64,000 nt of DNA, from the NCBI GenBank assembly GCA_949293185.1, contig CASFCQ010000004.1:1-64000 (forward strand), given 5' to 3'. Below, one piece after another: positions 7,907-16,947 of the stretch. The position numbers and the translations under genes were made by a program. Each line of letters starts with the position of its first letter. Position 1 is the first letter of the stretch. The notes under the pieces are model-generated. The model saw nothing but the letters and a program-made list of their open reading frames with translations. It did not search any database and was not told the origin of the DNA. This stretch comes from an uncultured bacterium (lineage in GTDB: Bacteria; Cyanobacteriota; Vampirovibrionia; Gastranaerophilales; Gastranaerophilaceae).

Positions 7907-10900
7907 TTAATCATCAAGGGATTTTACAGCAATGCCGACTTTCTGAGCAAAATTATTGCTGACCGCATGTACGAGTTCATTAGACGCATCTACCCAGAAG
8001 TGAGAATCGCAAAGTATACGGGAGTCGCTTCCGTCTTCTTCTTTTACACTTACAACAAGAGGATCGCCGCCTTTAAAATGAGCAAGCACATCTTTTAATC
8101 CGACAAGTTCTTCAAATTTCATTTCTTCTTTCAAAGAAATTGTTACTATATTGCTGTTTTCAATAGCTTTTACGGAGTCTACAATTATGCTGAACTGGTC
8201 TTCATCCTTTTTCTGTACTTTACCGGACATAATAACTTTTTTCTCTGATTCTATGAACGAGTTGTAGTTTATAAGTGTTTTGTGGAATGCCACAAATTCA
8301 ACCTTACCCGTCAAATCTTCAATAATGCCGGCTTTCAAAAATTTTGTCGGGTCTTTTTTAGTCGGAATCTGTCTTACCTGTGACAAGAGCCCGCAAATTG
8401 TGACGGGTTTGTCGTTTGGCATATCCTTTAGCTCTGCAATATTGTGAGTGGTGAGGAAAGGAAGTTTGTCTACAATACTCGACAGCGGGTGGCTGGTAAC
8501 GTAAAAGCCTAGATATTCTTTTTCAAACGCCTGAATTTGTTTGTCATCAAATTCAGCATCGCTGCCTGTTAATGTATAAGTATCAAGTTCAACACCGGTG
8601 CTTGTTGTCATACCTGCAAACAAACTTGCCTGACCGAGCATTTTAGACTCGTTCTGGCGTTTGGCAGATGCCATTAACGGTTCAAGATTTTCTATAAGCT
8701 GCTTGCGGCTTTTTTCAATATTTGCAAAAGCTCCTGATTTGATTAAACTCTCAAGAGTTCTTGTATTCAGGGCTTTTGTATCTATTCTTGTACAAAAATC
8801 GTACAGAGATTTGAACTCTCCGTCAGAGGTTTCTCGTTCTTTTTCAATAAGTTCAATTACGCCCTCGCCTACGTTTTTAATGGAAGCAAGCCCGAAGCGG
8901 ATATTGTTTCCGTCAGGTGTAAATTTTGCATTTGATTTGTTGATATCAGGCGCAAGAACTTTGATTCCCATTTTCTGGCATTCTGCAATGTAAAGCTGGG
9001 TTTTTTCCTGATCGCTTGATACGCTGGATAAAAGCGCTGACATATATTCAACCGGATAATGAGCCTTTAAATAAGCTGTCTGGTAAGAAACAAATGCATA
9101 AGCTGCGGAGTGGCTTCGGTTAAAGCAGTAAGAAGCAAACTTTTCAATCTGTTCAAAAAGTTCCGTTGCACCTTTTTCTGTCATTCCGTGAGCAGCGGAA
9201 CGTTCTATAAACAAACCTTTTTGCTCAGCCATTTTTTCAATCTGTTTTTTACCCATCATACGGCGTACATTATCCGCTTGACCGAGCGAGTAATCCGCAA
9301 GGGTCTGGAATATCTGCATGATTTGTTCCTGATAAACGATAGTTCCGTATGTATCTTTTAAGATAGGTTCAAGAAGCGGGTGTGCGTATTCAATTTTTTG
9401 TCTTCCGTGTTTACGTTCAACAAAGTCTTGCACCATGCCTGACCCCAATGGTCCTGGACGAAACAGTGCAACTAAAGCGCCTAAATCTTCAAAAACAGAA
9501 GGTTTTAAATCTTTCACCAGTTTTTTCATACCGGAAGATTCCAGCTGGAATACACCGTCAGTGTCGCCTCTTTGTAAAAGTTCAAAGGTTAGCTGGTCAT
9601 CAAGCGGAATCTGGTTGATTTCCAGCCATTCACCCGTACGTTTTTGTATCATTTTCAGGGCGTTGTGTATGATAGTGAGGTTTCGTAACCCCAAAAAGTC
9701 CATTTTTAACAGACCGATGTGTTCGTCTTCTATCATTGTGTATTCGGTTACGATAATTCCTTCTTTTGAAGGTTCAACCGGAACAACATCGGACAAAGGC
9801 ATTTTAGAGATAATAACACCGGCAGCGTGCATACCTGTATTGTTTTTTAACCCTTCGATGGCTTTTGCCATATCAACCAGTTTTTTAACTGTCGGGTCTG
9901 TATCATAAAGCTTTTTAAGCTCCATGCCTTCTTTTAATGCATCATCAATCTTGATTTTAGGTTCTGCCGGAATAAGCTGCGCCCACTGGTTGCTCTGTGC
10001 AAACGGGATATCATAAACACGGGCAACGGATTTCATTGCGTTTCTTGCTGCAAGTGTACCGAAGGTAACAATCTGGCAGACTTTATCTGCACCGTATTTT
10101 TGTGTAACGTAGTCAATTACTTCGCCGCGGCGTTCAACACAAAAGTCCACGTCCACATCAGGCATGCTTACACGTTCGGGGTTTAAGAATCTTTCAAACA
10201 ACAGATTGTGCTTTATCGGGTCAAGGTCGGTAATCTCAAGTACATAAGAAACCAAACTTCCCGCAGCTGAGCCGCGCCCCGGTCCTACGGGTATGTCATT
10301 TCTTTTGGCATACTGGATGAAGTCAGATACAATAAGGAAGTACTCGGCAAATCCCATCTTATTGATTACACCCAGTTCGTAATCAAGACGTTCCTTTAAC
10401 TCGGGAGTTAACGCTCCGTATCTTTTTTTAATCCCTTTCATACACATGTAATCAAGATAAGTTTCTGATGTATGTCCGGCAGGAATTTCAAAATACGGAA
10501 TGTGATACTTGCCCATCTCTATTATCAGGTGGCATTTATCCGCAACTTCGACTGTATTTTTTATACATTCCTCAAACATCTCCGCATCCATCCAGCGGAA
10601 GGAATCTCTCAGCTGTTCAGGGGTTTTTACATAGAACTCGTCGTTAGGAAAACGGAAGCGGTCGTTGCTTTCTTTAAGAGCGTTTGTTTGGATACACAGT
10701 AGCGTATCATGCCAGTCTGCGTCTTCTTTCTTTAAGTAATGGCTGTCATTTGTGATAACCATTTTTATTCCGAGTTCTTTTGCAAGCTCAATCATTCCGG
10801 GGTTGGACATCTTTTGTTTTTCAAGTCCGTGATCCTGAAGCTCAATGTAGTAGTCATCGCCGAACAGACCTTTGTAAAACTTTGCTGTTTCATAAGAAAA

Positions 10901-11353
10901 TTCTTTTTCACCGCGGATAAATCCCTGGGCAATCTCTCCTTGGACACATGCAGAAAGGCAAATCAAACCTTCGTGGTACTGTTCAATAAGTTCGTGGTTA
11001 ATTCTGGGTTTGTAATACATACCTTTGCATTTTGCAATAGATACGAGTTTTACAAGGTTTTTGTAGCCTGTTTGGTCTTTTGCAATAAGTACAAGGTGAT
11101 AAGGGTGGGTTTTTGCTGGATTTTTTTCTGTAATATCTCCGTCATATACATAAAATTCACAGCCGATAAGCGGTTTTAGCCCCATTTCTTTGGCTGTTTC
11201 ATACATCTGAATAGCACCGTACATATTGCCGTGGTCAGTTAGTGCAACTGCAGGCATGTCGTTTTCTTTAGCGAATTTACACAGCTCTTTGATTCTTATT
11301 GCGCCGTCGAGAAGGCTGTTTTCGGTGTGTAAATGTAGTGGTACGTATTGCAT
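7907..11353 (-). CDS. dnaE: DNA polymerase III alpha subunit
   Basis: 1148 residues, full length for DnaE. The N-terminal PHP domain has HLHTENSLLDG and ALTDHGNM, so metal-binding residues look intact. The polymerase active site is MPDVDVDF (D401, D403) with the third carboxylate in LKMDFLG (D552). The helix-hairpin-helix and beta-clamp-binding regions follow, then an OB-fold (VTICGLLSQVRQIPTKKDP) and a short tail. Replication of the chromosome is its role. The conserved Y-CFN junction where cyanobacterial split DnaE inteins insert is present uninterrupted at 742/743. A GGGG-containing ribosome site precedes the ATG. Confidence 0.97.
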   Translation of the reverse strand: MQYVPLHLHTENSLLDGAIRIKELCKFAKENDMPAVALTDHGNMYGAIQMYETAKEMGLKPLIGCEFYVYDGDITEKNPAKTHPYHLVLIAKDQTGYKNLVKLVSIAKCKGMYYKPRINHELIEQYHEGLICLSACVQGEIAQGFIRGEKEFSYETAKFYKGLFGDDYYIELQDHGLEKQKMSNPGMIELAKELGIKMVITNDSHYLKKEDADWHDTLLCIQTNALKESNDRFRFPNDEFYVKTPEQLRDSFRWMDAEMFEECIKNTVEVADKCHLIIEMGKYHIPYFEIPAGHTSETYLDYMCMKGIKKRYGALTPELKERLDYELGVINKMGFAEYFLIVSDFIQYAKRNDIPVGPGRGSAAGSLVSYVLEITDLDPIKHNLLFERFLNPERVSMPDVDVDFCVERRGEVIDYVTQKYGADKVCQIVTFGTLAARNAMKSVARVYDIPFAQSNQWAQLIPAEPKIKIDDALKEGMELKKLYDTDPTVKKLVDMAKAIEGLKNNTGMHAAGVIISKMPLSDVVPVEPSKEGIIVTEYTMIEDEHIGLLKMDFLGLRNLTIIHNALKMIQKRTGEWLEINQIPLDDQLTFELLQRGDTDGVFQLESSGMKKLVKDLKPSVFEDLGALVALFRPGPLGSGMVQDFVERKHGRQKIEYAHPLLEPILKDTYGTIVYQEQIMQIFQTLADYSLGQADNVRRMMGKKQIEKMAEQKGLFIERSAAHGMTEKGATELFEQIEKFASYCFNRSHSAAYAFVSYQTAYLKAHYPVEYMSALLSSVSSDQEKTQLYIAECQKMGIKVLAPDINKSNAKFTPDGNNIRFGLASIKNVGEGVIELIEKERETSDGEFKSLYDFCTRIDTKALNTRTLESLIKSGAFANIEKSRKQLIENLEPLMASAKRQNESKMLGQASLFAGMTTSTGVELDTYTLTGSDAEFDDKQIQAFEKEYLGFYVTSHPLSSIVDKLPFLTTHNIAELKDMPNDKPVTICGLLSQVRQIPTKKDPTKFLKAGIIEDLTGKVEFVAFHKTLINYNSFIESEKKVIMSGKVQKKDEDQFSIIVDSVKAIENSNIVTISLKEEMKFEELVGLKDVLAHFKGGDPLVVSVKEEDGSDSRILCDSHFWVDASNELVHAVSNNFAQKVGIAVKSLDD

Positions 11354-11502
11354 TAAATTACCCCATTCCCCATGTCATCTTATTAATTATTTAAACACAC
11401 AAAGGCTTTTTTTTCAGTATATTTTATAGAAACGTGAAGCATTAAAATATACTCTGCAATCTTTGCTCTTTTGAAAGTTGGGTCTGCAATTTCTGGACGG
11501 TT

Positions 11503-13200
11503 TTATCCGTTTATAACATTTTGAGAATTTTCGGTTTTTTGCAGTTTTGTCCAGGACTCAAAGGCTGATTTAAGTTTTTTCTGTTCAACGCGGTATTTTT
11601 TAACGTACTCATCAACTTTTGTGCCAATTATGTTTAGAATCCAGCCTGAACCAAGCCCTAAAAGCAGGTTTTTAGCACCTGTATATCCTCTGACAGTGCC
11701 GTAATATGTAACGCCGACACCGCCTAGTATAGGTACACCCTGCGTAAGAGTTTTGGAAATACGTTCGTCTTTATTGTCGGCATTTACTATCATGCCTACC
11801 CCTAATGCTGTCGGAGCTAAAATGCCTAAAATATCTGACGGTGCTGAACCTACAGCCAGTTCTGCCATTTTTTCATAGACATTCATTTCCTGATAAAGGG
11901 CATTGTTTAGCTTTGTATTCATATTTTTCATATATTTATGTGCAAGTTTGTACTCTTTTGACTGAGCGCCCTGTTCGAACAGGTTTTTTACATCGGTAAT
12001 TGCTTCTTGCGCAAGACCTTTCTTGTAGAATTCGGGTTTTATTATGTCATAAAATTTAGCAATACGCTGGCGTGCAAGTTTTAAGTCAGCCGGGTCTTTT
12101 ATATCATTTTGGGCAATTTTTGAGAGTTCATCGAGGTTTTGTTTGATATTGGCAAACAGTTCGGCTCGAGTTTTTGCTTCTGTAGCACCTTTAAGATTTT
12201 TTCCTTCATCTAACAGTTTGTTTATTTTTTTTACAATCTCAACAGCGCTGTCATTACGGGGATTGATACTGATTTTTAAATCGTTAAAGGCATCTTTGAT
12301 TGCATCATTTACATCAGTAAGGTTATTAGAGATTTTTGCTTTAGCCTGACGAATTTCTCTGTCTATTACGCTTCTTCTCGGGGCAATTAAATCAGTAGTT
12401 ATATAAGAGCGGAACTGTTTTAAATTTCTTAAAAATCCGCCTTTTGGTTTAAAAAGACGATTGTAAACATCGGTATGCAAGTCGTGCATACTTTCCCAAG
12501 CTTCTTCAGAACGTTTTGTATGCTGCGGAGCGGAAAACTTTGCCGAGTAATCAGCCATAATTTGTTTTGCTTTTTGTGCAAGTTGTGGGCAATTTTTTTG
12601 TTTGGCAAGTTTTTCAAGGTAATTGCAAAACTCTATCGTAGCATACTCTGATTCGTTATAAGCAACATTTTTGGTTTTTAAAATAAGTTTGTTTTTAAAG
12701 AATTTGTCAATAGAATTAACCATTGGCTGAAGGTGCATTTTCTTTAAAAGTTTTAGCATAGCGCTGTCTTTAACTGCAGAAATATTTGAGGATGCCTGCA
12801 TTGCATCTGCAAAATGCTGAATTCCTTTGTGTAACCCCAATTTTATTTTTTGAGATTCCGTCAATTCCTGAGATTGTGTAGTGAGTTCATAAATAGCTTT
12901 TTTGGCTCTGTCGGAAATTTTTCTTAACTTTCTGGCAATATTGCCTGAAAATCCTTTACTTAATGTAAACAGCCCTATTACTGTCAGCAGCAAAGCCGAA
13001 CCTAATGAAATACCTATTATGCCGAAAAGTTTTTTACTGCTGTGTTTCTGATTGTCCTGTGAAGCAGCTGCGGTTTGAGGTGTATTAATATCTCCCACGC
13101 TTACGGCAGCAGGAGTGCTTTGTTGAGGATATTGCGGTTTTGTAACCCCAAGTGTATTTAAAAAATTTTTATATGTATTATTTACAGAGTTTATCGGCAT
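11503..13200 (-). CDS. Membrane protein of unknown function, helical
   Basis: About 565 residues from ATG 13200 (MPINSVNNTYKNF). An upstream TTG at 13218 would add six residues, and neither start has a strong ribosome site. A Ser/Thr/Gln-rich N-terminus of about 50 residues leads to one clear transmembrane helix (GIIGISLGSALLLTVIGLF, roughly 62-80). A long alpha-helical region rich in Lys/Glu/Asn follows, and Gly/Ala-rich hydrophobic stretches near the C-terminus (DILGILAPTALGVGMIV, LLLGLGSGWILNIIG) may be membrane-associated. I recognise no family. The MPINSV-type beginning and the helical body recall other unknown proteins in this window. Confidence 0.7.
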   Translation of the reverse strand: MPINSVNNTYKNFLNTLGVTKPQYPQQSTPAAVSVGDINTPQTAAASQDNQKHSSKKLFGIIGISLGSALLLTVIGLFTLSKGFSGNIARKLRKISDRAKKAIYELTTQSQELTESQKIKLGLHKGIQHFADAMQASSNISAVKDSAMLKLLKKMHLQPMVNSIDKFFKNKLILKTKNVAYNESEYATIEFCNYLEKLAKQKNCPQLAQKAKQIMADYSAKFSAPQHTKRSEEAWESMHDLHTDVYNRLFKPKGGFLRNLKQFRSYITTDLIAPRRSVIDREIRQAKAKISNNLTDVNDAIKDAFNDLKISINPRNDSAVEIVKKINKLLDEGKNLKGATEAKTRAELFANIKQNLDELSKIAQNDIKDPADLKLARQRIAKFYDIIKPEFYKKGLAQEAITDVKNLFEQGAQSKEYKLAHKYMKNMNTKLNNALYQEMNVYEKMAELAVGSAPSDILGILAPTALGVGMIVNADNKDERISKTLTQGVPILGGVGVTYYGTVRGYTGAKNLLLGLGSGWILNIIGTKVDEYVKKYRVEQKKLKSAFESWTKLQKTENSQNVING

Positions 13201-13280
13201 AACATAAAACTTACACAACTTGCTTCACTGCTAATATTAAAACAAAACAACATGAAAAGTTGCCAGTAAGTAAACTATTG

Positions 13281-14126
13281 TTAATTTATTCGTTTTTCCA
13301 GTCCTGTTTTAACGATAAAATTACATAAATTTTGCGGCAGGTATGACATAAACCTTGCCAGTACGGAATCTTTGCCGATATTGTACGAAAGTTTCGGGTT
13401 TTTAATTGTTAAAACTTTATAAACAAGATTGGCGATATCTTGCGGCTGCAGCCCCTTATTTGTATTTTGAGAGGCATTTTTTATTAAAAAATCAAATTCT
13501 TTAGAGTATTTTTGTTTTCCTTCTTCACAAAGCTGTTCGAGATTTTTCATAGATTCGTCAACAGATTTTTGCCATATCGGAGTAGCTACGACGCCTGGTT
13601 TTATTGATATAACCTTAAGATTGGGCATTTTGCATTCTATAATTAAAGAATTAAAAAACATGTCCATGGCTTTTTTGGAAACACAGTATGGCGAAATAAA
13701 CGGAAATATTCCGTAACTCGCCATTGAGCTTATGTTTATAATTCTGCAGTCGTCAGTCCTGCTCATCAGCGGCAATGCTTTTTGTGCAACTCTAATTGCA
13801 CCGAACACATTAATATCAAACTGTTTTTTCAAAATATCGACGGGAATATATTCCACAGGTCCTGCCAGCGCAACACCTGCATTGTTCACAAGAGCATAAA
13901 GCGTGTCAGTTTTTTCTTTTATTTTTTCAAATGCACAGTTAACGCTTTCTTCGCTGGTGACATCTATAAATACCGGGATTATATTTGAATGAAGCTGCTC
14001 AAGTGTTTCTTTATCTTCTTGTTTTCTTACACCTGCAAAGACTTTAAACCCGTTGGACGCAAGTTTTAGGGCGGCAGCTTTGCCCAGACCTGATGATGAA
14101 CCGGTTATTAAAACATATTTTTCCAT
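13281..14126 (-). CDS. Short-chain dehydrogenase/reductase
   Basis: A 281-residue classical SDR. The NAD(P)-binding motif is TGSSSGLG (8-15), NNAG is at 81-84, the catalytic serines are in INISSMAS (133-134), and Y147-x3-K151 lies in PYCVSKKAM. The R34 after the second beta strand (VFAGVRKQ) favours NADP. The length and the C-terminal part resemble SDRs acting on retinol/steroid-like or lipid substrates, but the substrate cannot be read off. A TATAAT box lies 12 nt before the ATG with no ribosome site, so the leader would be very short. It is flanked by terminator-less gaps, so it is probably monocistronic. Confidence 0.88.
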   Translation of the reverse strand: MEKYVLITGSSSGLGKAAALKLASNGFKVFAGVRKQEDKETLEQLHSNIIPVFIDVTSEESVNCAFEKIKEKTDTLYALVNNAGVALAGPVEYIPVDILKKQFDINVFGAIRVAQKALPLMSRTDDCRIINISSMASYGIFPFISPYCVSKKAMDMFFNSLIIECKMPNLKVISIKPGVVATPIWQKSVDESMKNLEQLCEEGKQKYSKEFDFLIKNASQNTNKGLQPQDIANLVYKVLTIKNPKLSYNIGKDSVLARFMSYLPQNLCNFIVKTGLEKRIN

Positions 14127-14273
14127 AACATTTATTTTATTATAAAAAGATATACCGTTCTATTGTAAACTTATGTAAACAATTTAAGCAAAATAGCAAC
14201 TTTCTCCTAAAGTTCATTAAACTTTAAGCCGATAACAAATATGTGGAACAAATATTAAACAGGAGAAGATAAA

Positions 14274-14654
14274 ATGACAGAAAACATTCGCGGAATTGGT
14301 ATCAACACAGGTTCAGTAAATCCTTACGGTAATCAGACAAAAGGCAGCGAAGCCAAACCTGAAGAAAAACAACCGGAAACAGTTGCTAATACTGCTCAAA
14401 ATTCAACTGTAAAACCGGAAGATGTATTAACATATATGGCAAATTCGGCTGTAATAGTTAATCCGAAAGCCACAACAAGAACTTACGATGTATCAAAATA
14501 TGTTACACCAGAGCAGGCTGCACGTATTGCAGGTTTTGTAACAAGCTTTGAAGATCAGGTAGCTCAGGGCTTGATAGCAATAAATGAAATGGAAGAATTT
14601 GACGGACTGTCAGAAGCTTCTAAATATGAAATTGCTGCAGCTATGGTTAAATAA
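14274..14654 (+). CDS. Small hypothetical protein
   Basis: 126 residues with a strong AGGAG ribosome site. The first half is polar and low in complexity (GSEAKPEEKQPETVANTAQN). The second half is helical and could fold into a small alpha domain (TPEQAARIAGFVTSFEDQVAQ, then GLIAINEMEEFDGLSEASKY). There is no signal peptide, metal motif or known domain. It is transcribed alone and closed by a good terminator at 14719-14750. No function can be assigned. Confidence 0.75.
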   Translation: MTENIRGIGINTGSVNPYGNQTKGSEAKPEEKQPETVANTAQNSTVKPEDVLTYMANSAVIVNPKATTRTYDVSKYVTPEQAARIAGFVTSFEDQVAQGLIAINEMEEFDGLSEASKYEIAAAMVK

Positions 14655-14718
14655 GTACGAAAAAGATTTTATATATTCCTACCTCTCCAACTTCTCCGAT
14701 ATTTAATATACGTTTGAG

Positions 14719-14750
14719 GCCTTTAGTATAATGACTAAAGGCTTTTTATT
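14719..14750 (+). terminator. Rho-independent terminator
   Basis: GCCTTTAGT (14719-14727) pairs perfectly with ACTAAAGGC (14734-14742) around a 6-nt loop, followed by TTTTTATT. It ends the 126-residue gene. The right arm also supplies the likely -35 (ATGACT, 14731-14736) of the next gene's promoter. Confidence 0.85.
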
Positions 14751-14759
14751 ATGTATAAT
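14731..14759 (+). promoter_or_regulatory. Promoter for a leaderless zinc-ribbon gene
   Basis: ATGACT (14731-14736), 17-bp spacer, perfect TATAAT (14754-14759). Only six bases separate the -10 from ATG 14766, so transcription should start at or next to the ATG. The promoter is embedded in the preceding terminator. Confidence 0.6.
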
Positions 14760-14765
14760 TTTTAT

Positions 14766-14978
14766 ATGTATATAATTGAGCTGATAGCTAAATTACTAAA
14801 AAACGAAAGAAAAGAAAAAACAAATAATATGCCGCCTGAGATTGATTATGAAAATACATGCAATCATGTGTTTTTGCCAATTGACAGCACAGGCGAAACT
14901 CTTGCGTGTTCAAAATGCGGACTGGTTGTCAAAAATGATCCGTCTAAAATAAAATCTAAAAATCCCTTTACAATGTAA
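14766..14978 (+). CDS. Small zinc-ribbon protein
   Basis: 70 residues. After a basic amphipathic stretch (IIELIAKLLKNERKEK) comes a C-x-H...C-x2-C pattern (NTCNHVFLPI, then ACSKCGLVVKND), which fits one zinc-binding knuckle pair resembling TFIIB or ribosomal-protein-type ribbons. An ATG at 14751 in the same frame lies inside the terminator/promoter, so I prefer 14766, which fits a leaderless transcript. Neighbours give no functional hint. Nucleic-acid binding is possible but unproven. Confidence 0.6.
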   Translation: MYIIELIAKLLKNERKEKTNNMPPEIDYENTCNHVFLPIDSTGETLACSKCGLVVKNDPSKIKSKNPFTM

Positions 14979-15148
14979 AGATATTTGATTTTTATATTTA
15001 CGTAAGCCAAAGCTTTGAAATATAATACTTATAATTAATATATATTTCATAAAATTAAACGGTGAGGTCCGCACAAATAAAAGTACTTGTGTTAGGGGTT
15101 TTGAGGAAATTTCCGCAAAATCAAGGATTTCAAGAAGGAAGGGTTACC

Positions 15149-15829
15149 TTGAGTAATATTACTAACGGGCATTTCAATTCTACATTAAAAAATTTCTCCG
15201 TCGAAACAGTAAGAAATCTTCTAAATACGGATAATAAAGGCATTGCCAAGCTATGTGCACAGGTTTCATTAATGCCTAGAAAAGATGAATACGGCAGAAC
15301 GTATTTTACAAAAGACGATCTGGAAATTCTAAGACGCGTAAAAGCAATGAATCAGGAAGTTCAGGAAGTTAAAAACCTGAACAAAAAGGCTTATGCAACA
15401 GTGCCCGTAAAATCTCAGATACCTGATTCTAAATTGCAAAAGAATAAAGAAACCCGCACCGTGTCTTTAAGAAAAGATGAAAATAATTTGCCGGAAGGCA
15501 TACAGCCAATAACAAAGGCTGTTAATTTCCCGATGGCAATGAATTCTAATCAGGCAATCGAAAAAATATGCTGCGCTTTTTCAGATATGGAGTCCAGTCT
15601 TAGAGAAAAAATGTCTCAATTGCTGGAAGAAAAATTAGATGAGAAACTCGACGGAATGGATGAGGTAGTGGTTGAGCTTGTAAGATGCAAAACTGAAAAT
15701 GAGACTCTGCGCTACAAAATGAATGAATTAAACAAAGAAGTTTATAATCTTAAAAATGAACTCAGCAAATACAAACCTCTCGGCATGGGGTTTTATATAA
15801 AAAGCGGCGGCAATTCTTCTCTTTTATAA
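15149..15829 (+). CDS. Putative DNA-binding protein with MerR-like N-terminus and C-terminal coiled coil
   Basis: 226 residues from TTG 15149, which has an AGGAAGGG ribosome site. A GTG start 29 codons upstream has a weaker context. The N-terminal segment FSVETVRNLLN...YGRTYFTKDDLEILRRVKAM resembles the wing-and-helix part of MerR-type winged-helix domains, where a Y-F-T/S-D-L motif is common. A polar linker (about 75-125) follows. The C-terminus (about 140-215) is a strongly predicted coiled coil (KMSQLLEEKLDEKLDG, LRYKMNELNKEVYNLKNE). Dimeric regulator or segregation-type function is inference. Confidence 0.55.
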   Translation: MSNITNGHFNSTLKNFSVETVRNLLNTDNKGIAKLCAQVSLMPRKDEYGRTYFTKDDLEILRRVKAMNQEVQEVKNLNKKAYATVPVKSQIPDSKLQKNKETRTVSLRKDENNLPEGIQPITKAVNFPMAMNSNQAIEKICCAFSDMESSLREKMSQLLEEKLDEKLDGMDEVVVELVRCKTENETLRYKMNELNKEVYNLKNELSKYKPLGMGFYIKSGGNSSLL

Positions 15830-15884
15830 TTACTTTTGTTTTAAATTTTTTTGCTTGTATAATAATGATTTGAGGGAGAAATTT

Positions 15885-16508
15885 ATGAACAAAAATAATT
15901 ATGTATATGTTTTGGACGGAAAATTATACATAAATCTTACCAATTTGTGTACAAATGATTGTGTATTTTGCATTCGTTCAATAAAAGACGATGTTGTCGG
16001 AGCTAATCTTTTTCTGGACAGTGAAAAACTAGATGTAGAAGAAGTAAAAAGACAGCTCGATGAGATTAAGCCGCAAAACTATCACGAAATAGTCTTTTGC
16101 GGATACGGCGAACCGATATTAAAATTGGAAGAGTTGAAGGAAATCGCAAAATATATAAAAGAAAAATATCCTCATCTGAAAACAAGAATCAATACAAACG
16201 GACATGGAAATCTTGTTTATAAAAGAAATATTGTTCCGGAGCTTAAGGGGTTGATAGACAGTGTTTCCATCAGTTTTAACGGTGAAAACAAAAAAGTCTA
16301 TGATGAACTCTCGCAGCCGAAAATAGAAAACGCCTATGAAGGTATGAAGGAATTTATAAAAGAATGCGTAAAAGCAGGTATTCAAACAACAGCAACTATT
16401 GTAACCGGATATAAAAATTACAAAGTGGATTTACAAAATTGTAAACAACAGATAGAATCGCTGGGGGCTGCTTTCAGAGAAAGACCCTGGCTGGATAACG
16501 GATATTAA
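15885..16508 (+). CDS. Radical SAM protein, TatD-linked type
   Basis: 207 residues from ATG 15885 (GAGGGAG ribosome site). The [4Fe-4S]-binding motif is C22-TND-C26-VF-C29, spaced C-x3-C-x2-C. GYGEPIL (SAM contact) and RINTNGHG follow as in radical SAM TIM barrels. The opening LYINLTNLCTNDCVFCIR is typical of the family annotated as TatD nuclease-associated radical SAM proteins. The fold is short, so it is a partial barrel without an auxiliary cluster. No tatD gene lies beside it here. It is followed after 2 nt by a small unknown gene, a likely translational pair. Confidence 0.85.
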   Translation: MNKNNYVYVLDGKLYINLTNLCTNDCVFCIRSIKDDVVGANLFLDSEKLDVEEVKRQLDEIKPQNYHEIVFCGYGEPILKLEELKEIAKYIKEKYPHLKTRINTNGHGNLVYKRNIVPELKGLIDSVSISFNGENKKVYDELSQPKIENAYEGMKEFIKECVKAGIQTTATIVTGYKNYKVDLQNCKQQIESLGAAFRERPWLDNGY

Positions 16509-16510
16509 TA

Positions 16511-16942
16511 ATGATAGTAATTACAGACAACGACACTAAAAAGCCGAACTTTAAAGGTAAAATCTTTTTAAAAACAACAAAAATGTCTCCTGAAAAAATG
16601 GAAGTTGTTAAAAGAATTTCCGCCAAACTTAAACGTTATATTCATAATGAAAATTTTGACCTTTTGTTTTATTACAAACTTAAAAAAGGGTATGACCCTT
16701 TACATGTTTCTGCGCAGAAAGGGCATCGCTCAAATATATTTACTAAAGGTATAGATATATGTATGCCGGATTTGGAAAATATAACAGATGAGGATTATAT
16801 TGAAATGGCAAAAGGGGCAATAAAAAGGTATAAAGAATTTTACCCTAAAGAGTCCCGCACGCCCAATGAACCTTTGCTGCAGCAGATGAAAAATAAAGCA
16901 AAAAATATATTAAGATTCAATCGTGCAAGAAAAGCAGGCTAG
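16511..16942 (+). CDS. Hypothetical protein coupled to the radical SAM gene
   Basis: 143 residues, basic, starting 2 nt after the radical SAM stop with no ribosome site of its own, which implies coupled translation. The N-terminus carries KPNFKGKI, an example of the F-x-[GAS] motif seen on several unknown proteins here. A central region YYKLKKGYDPLHVSAQKGHR and a C-terminal basic helix (MKNKAKNILRFNRARKAG) could bind RNA or peptide. It may be the substrate or partner of the radical SAM enzyme. No family is recognised. Confidence 0.65.
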   Translation: MIVITDNDTKKPNFKGKIFLKTTKMSPEKMEVVKRISAKLKRYIHNENFDLLFYYKLKKGYDPLHVSAQKGHRSNIFTKGIDICMPDLENITDEDYIEMAKGAIKRYKEFYPKESRTPNEPLLQQMKNKAKNILRFNRARKAG

Positions 16943-16947
16943 CTAAA

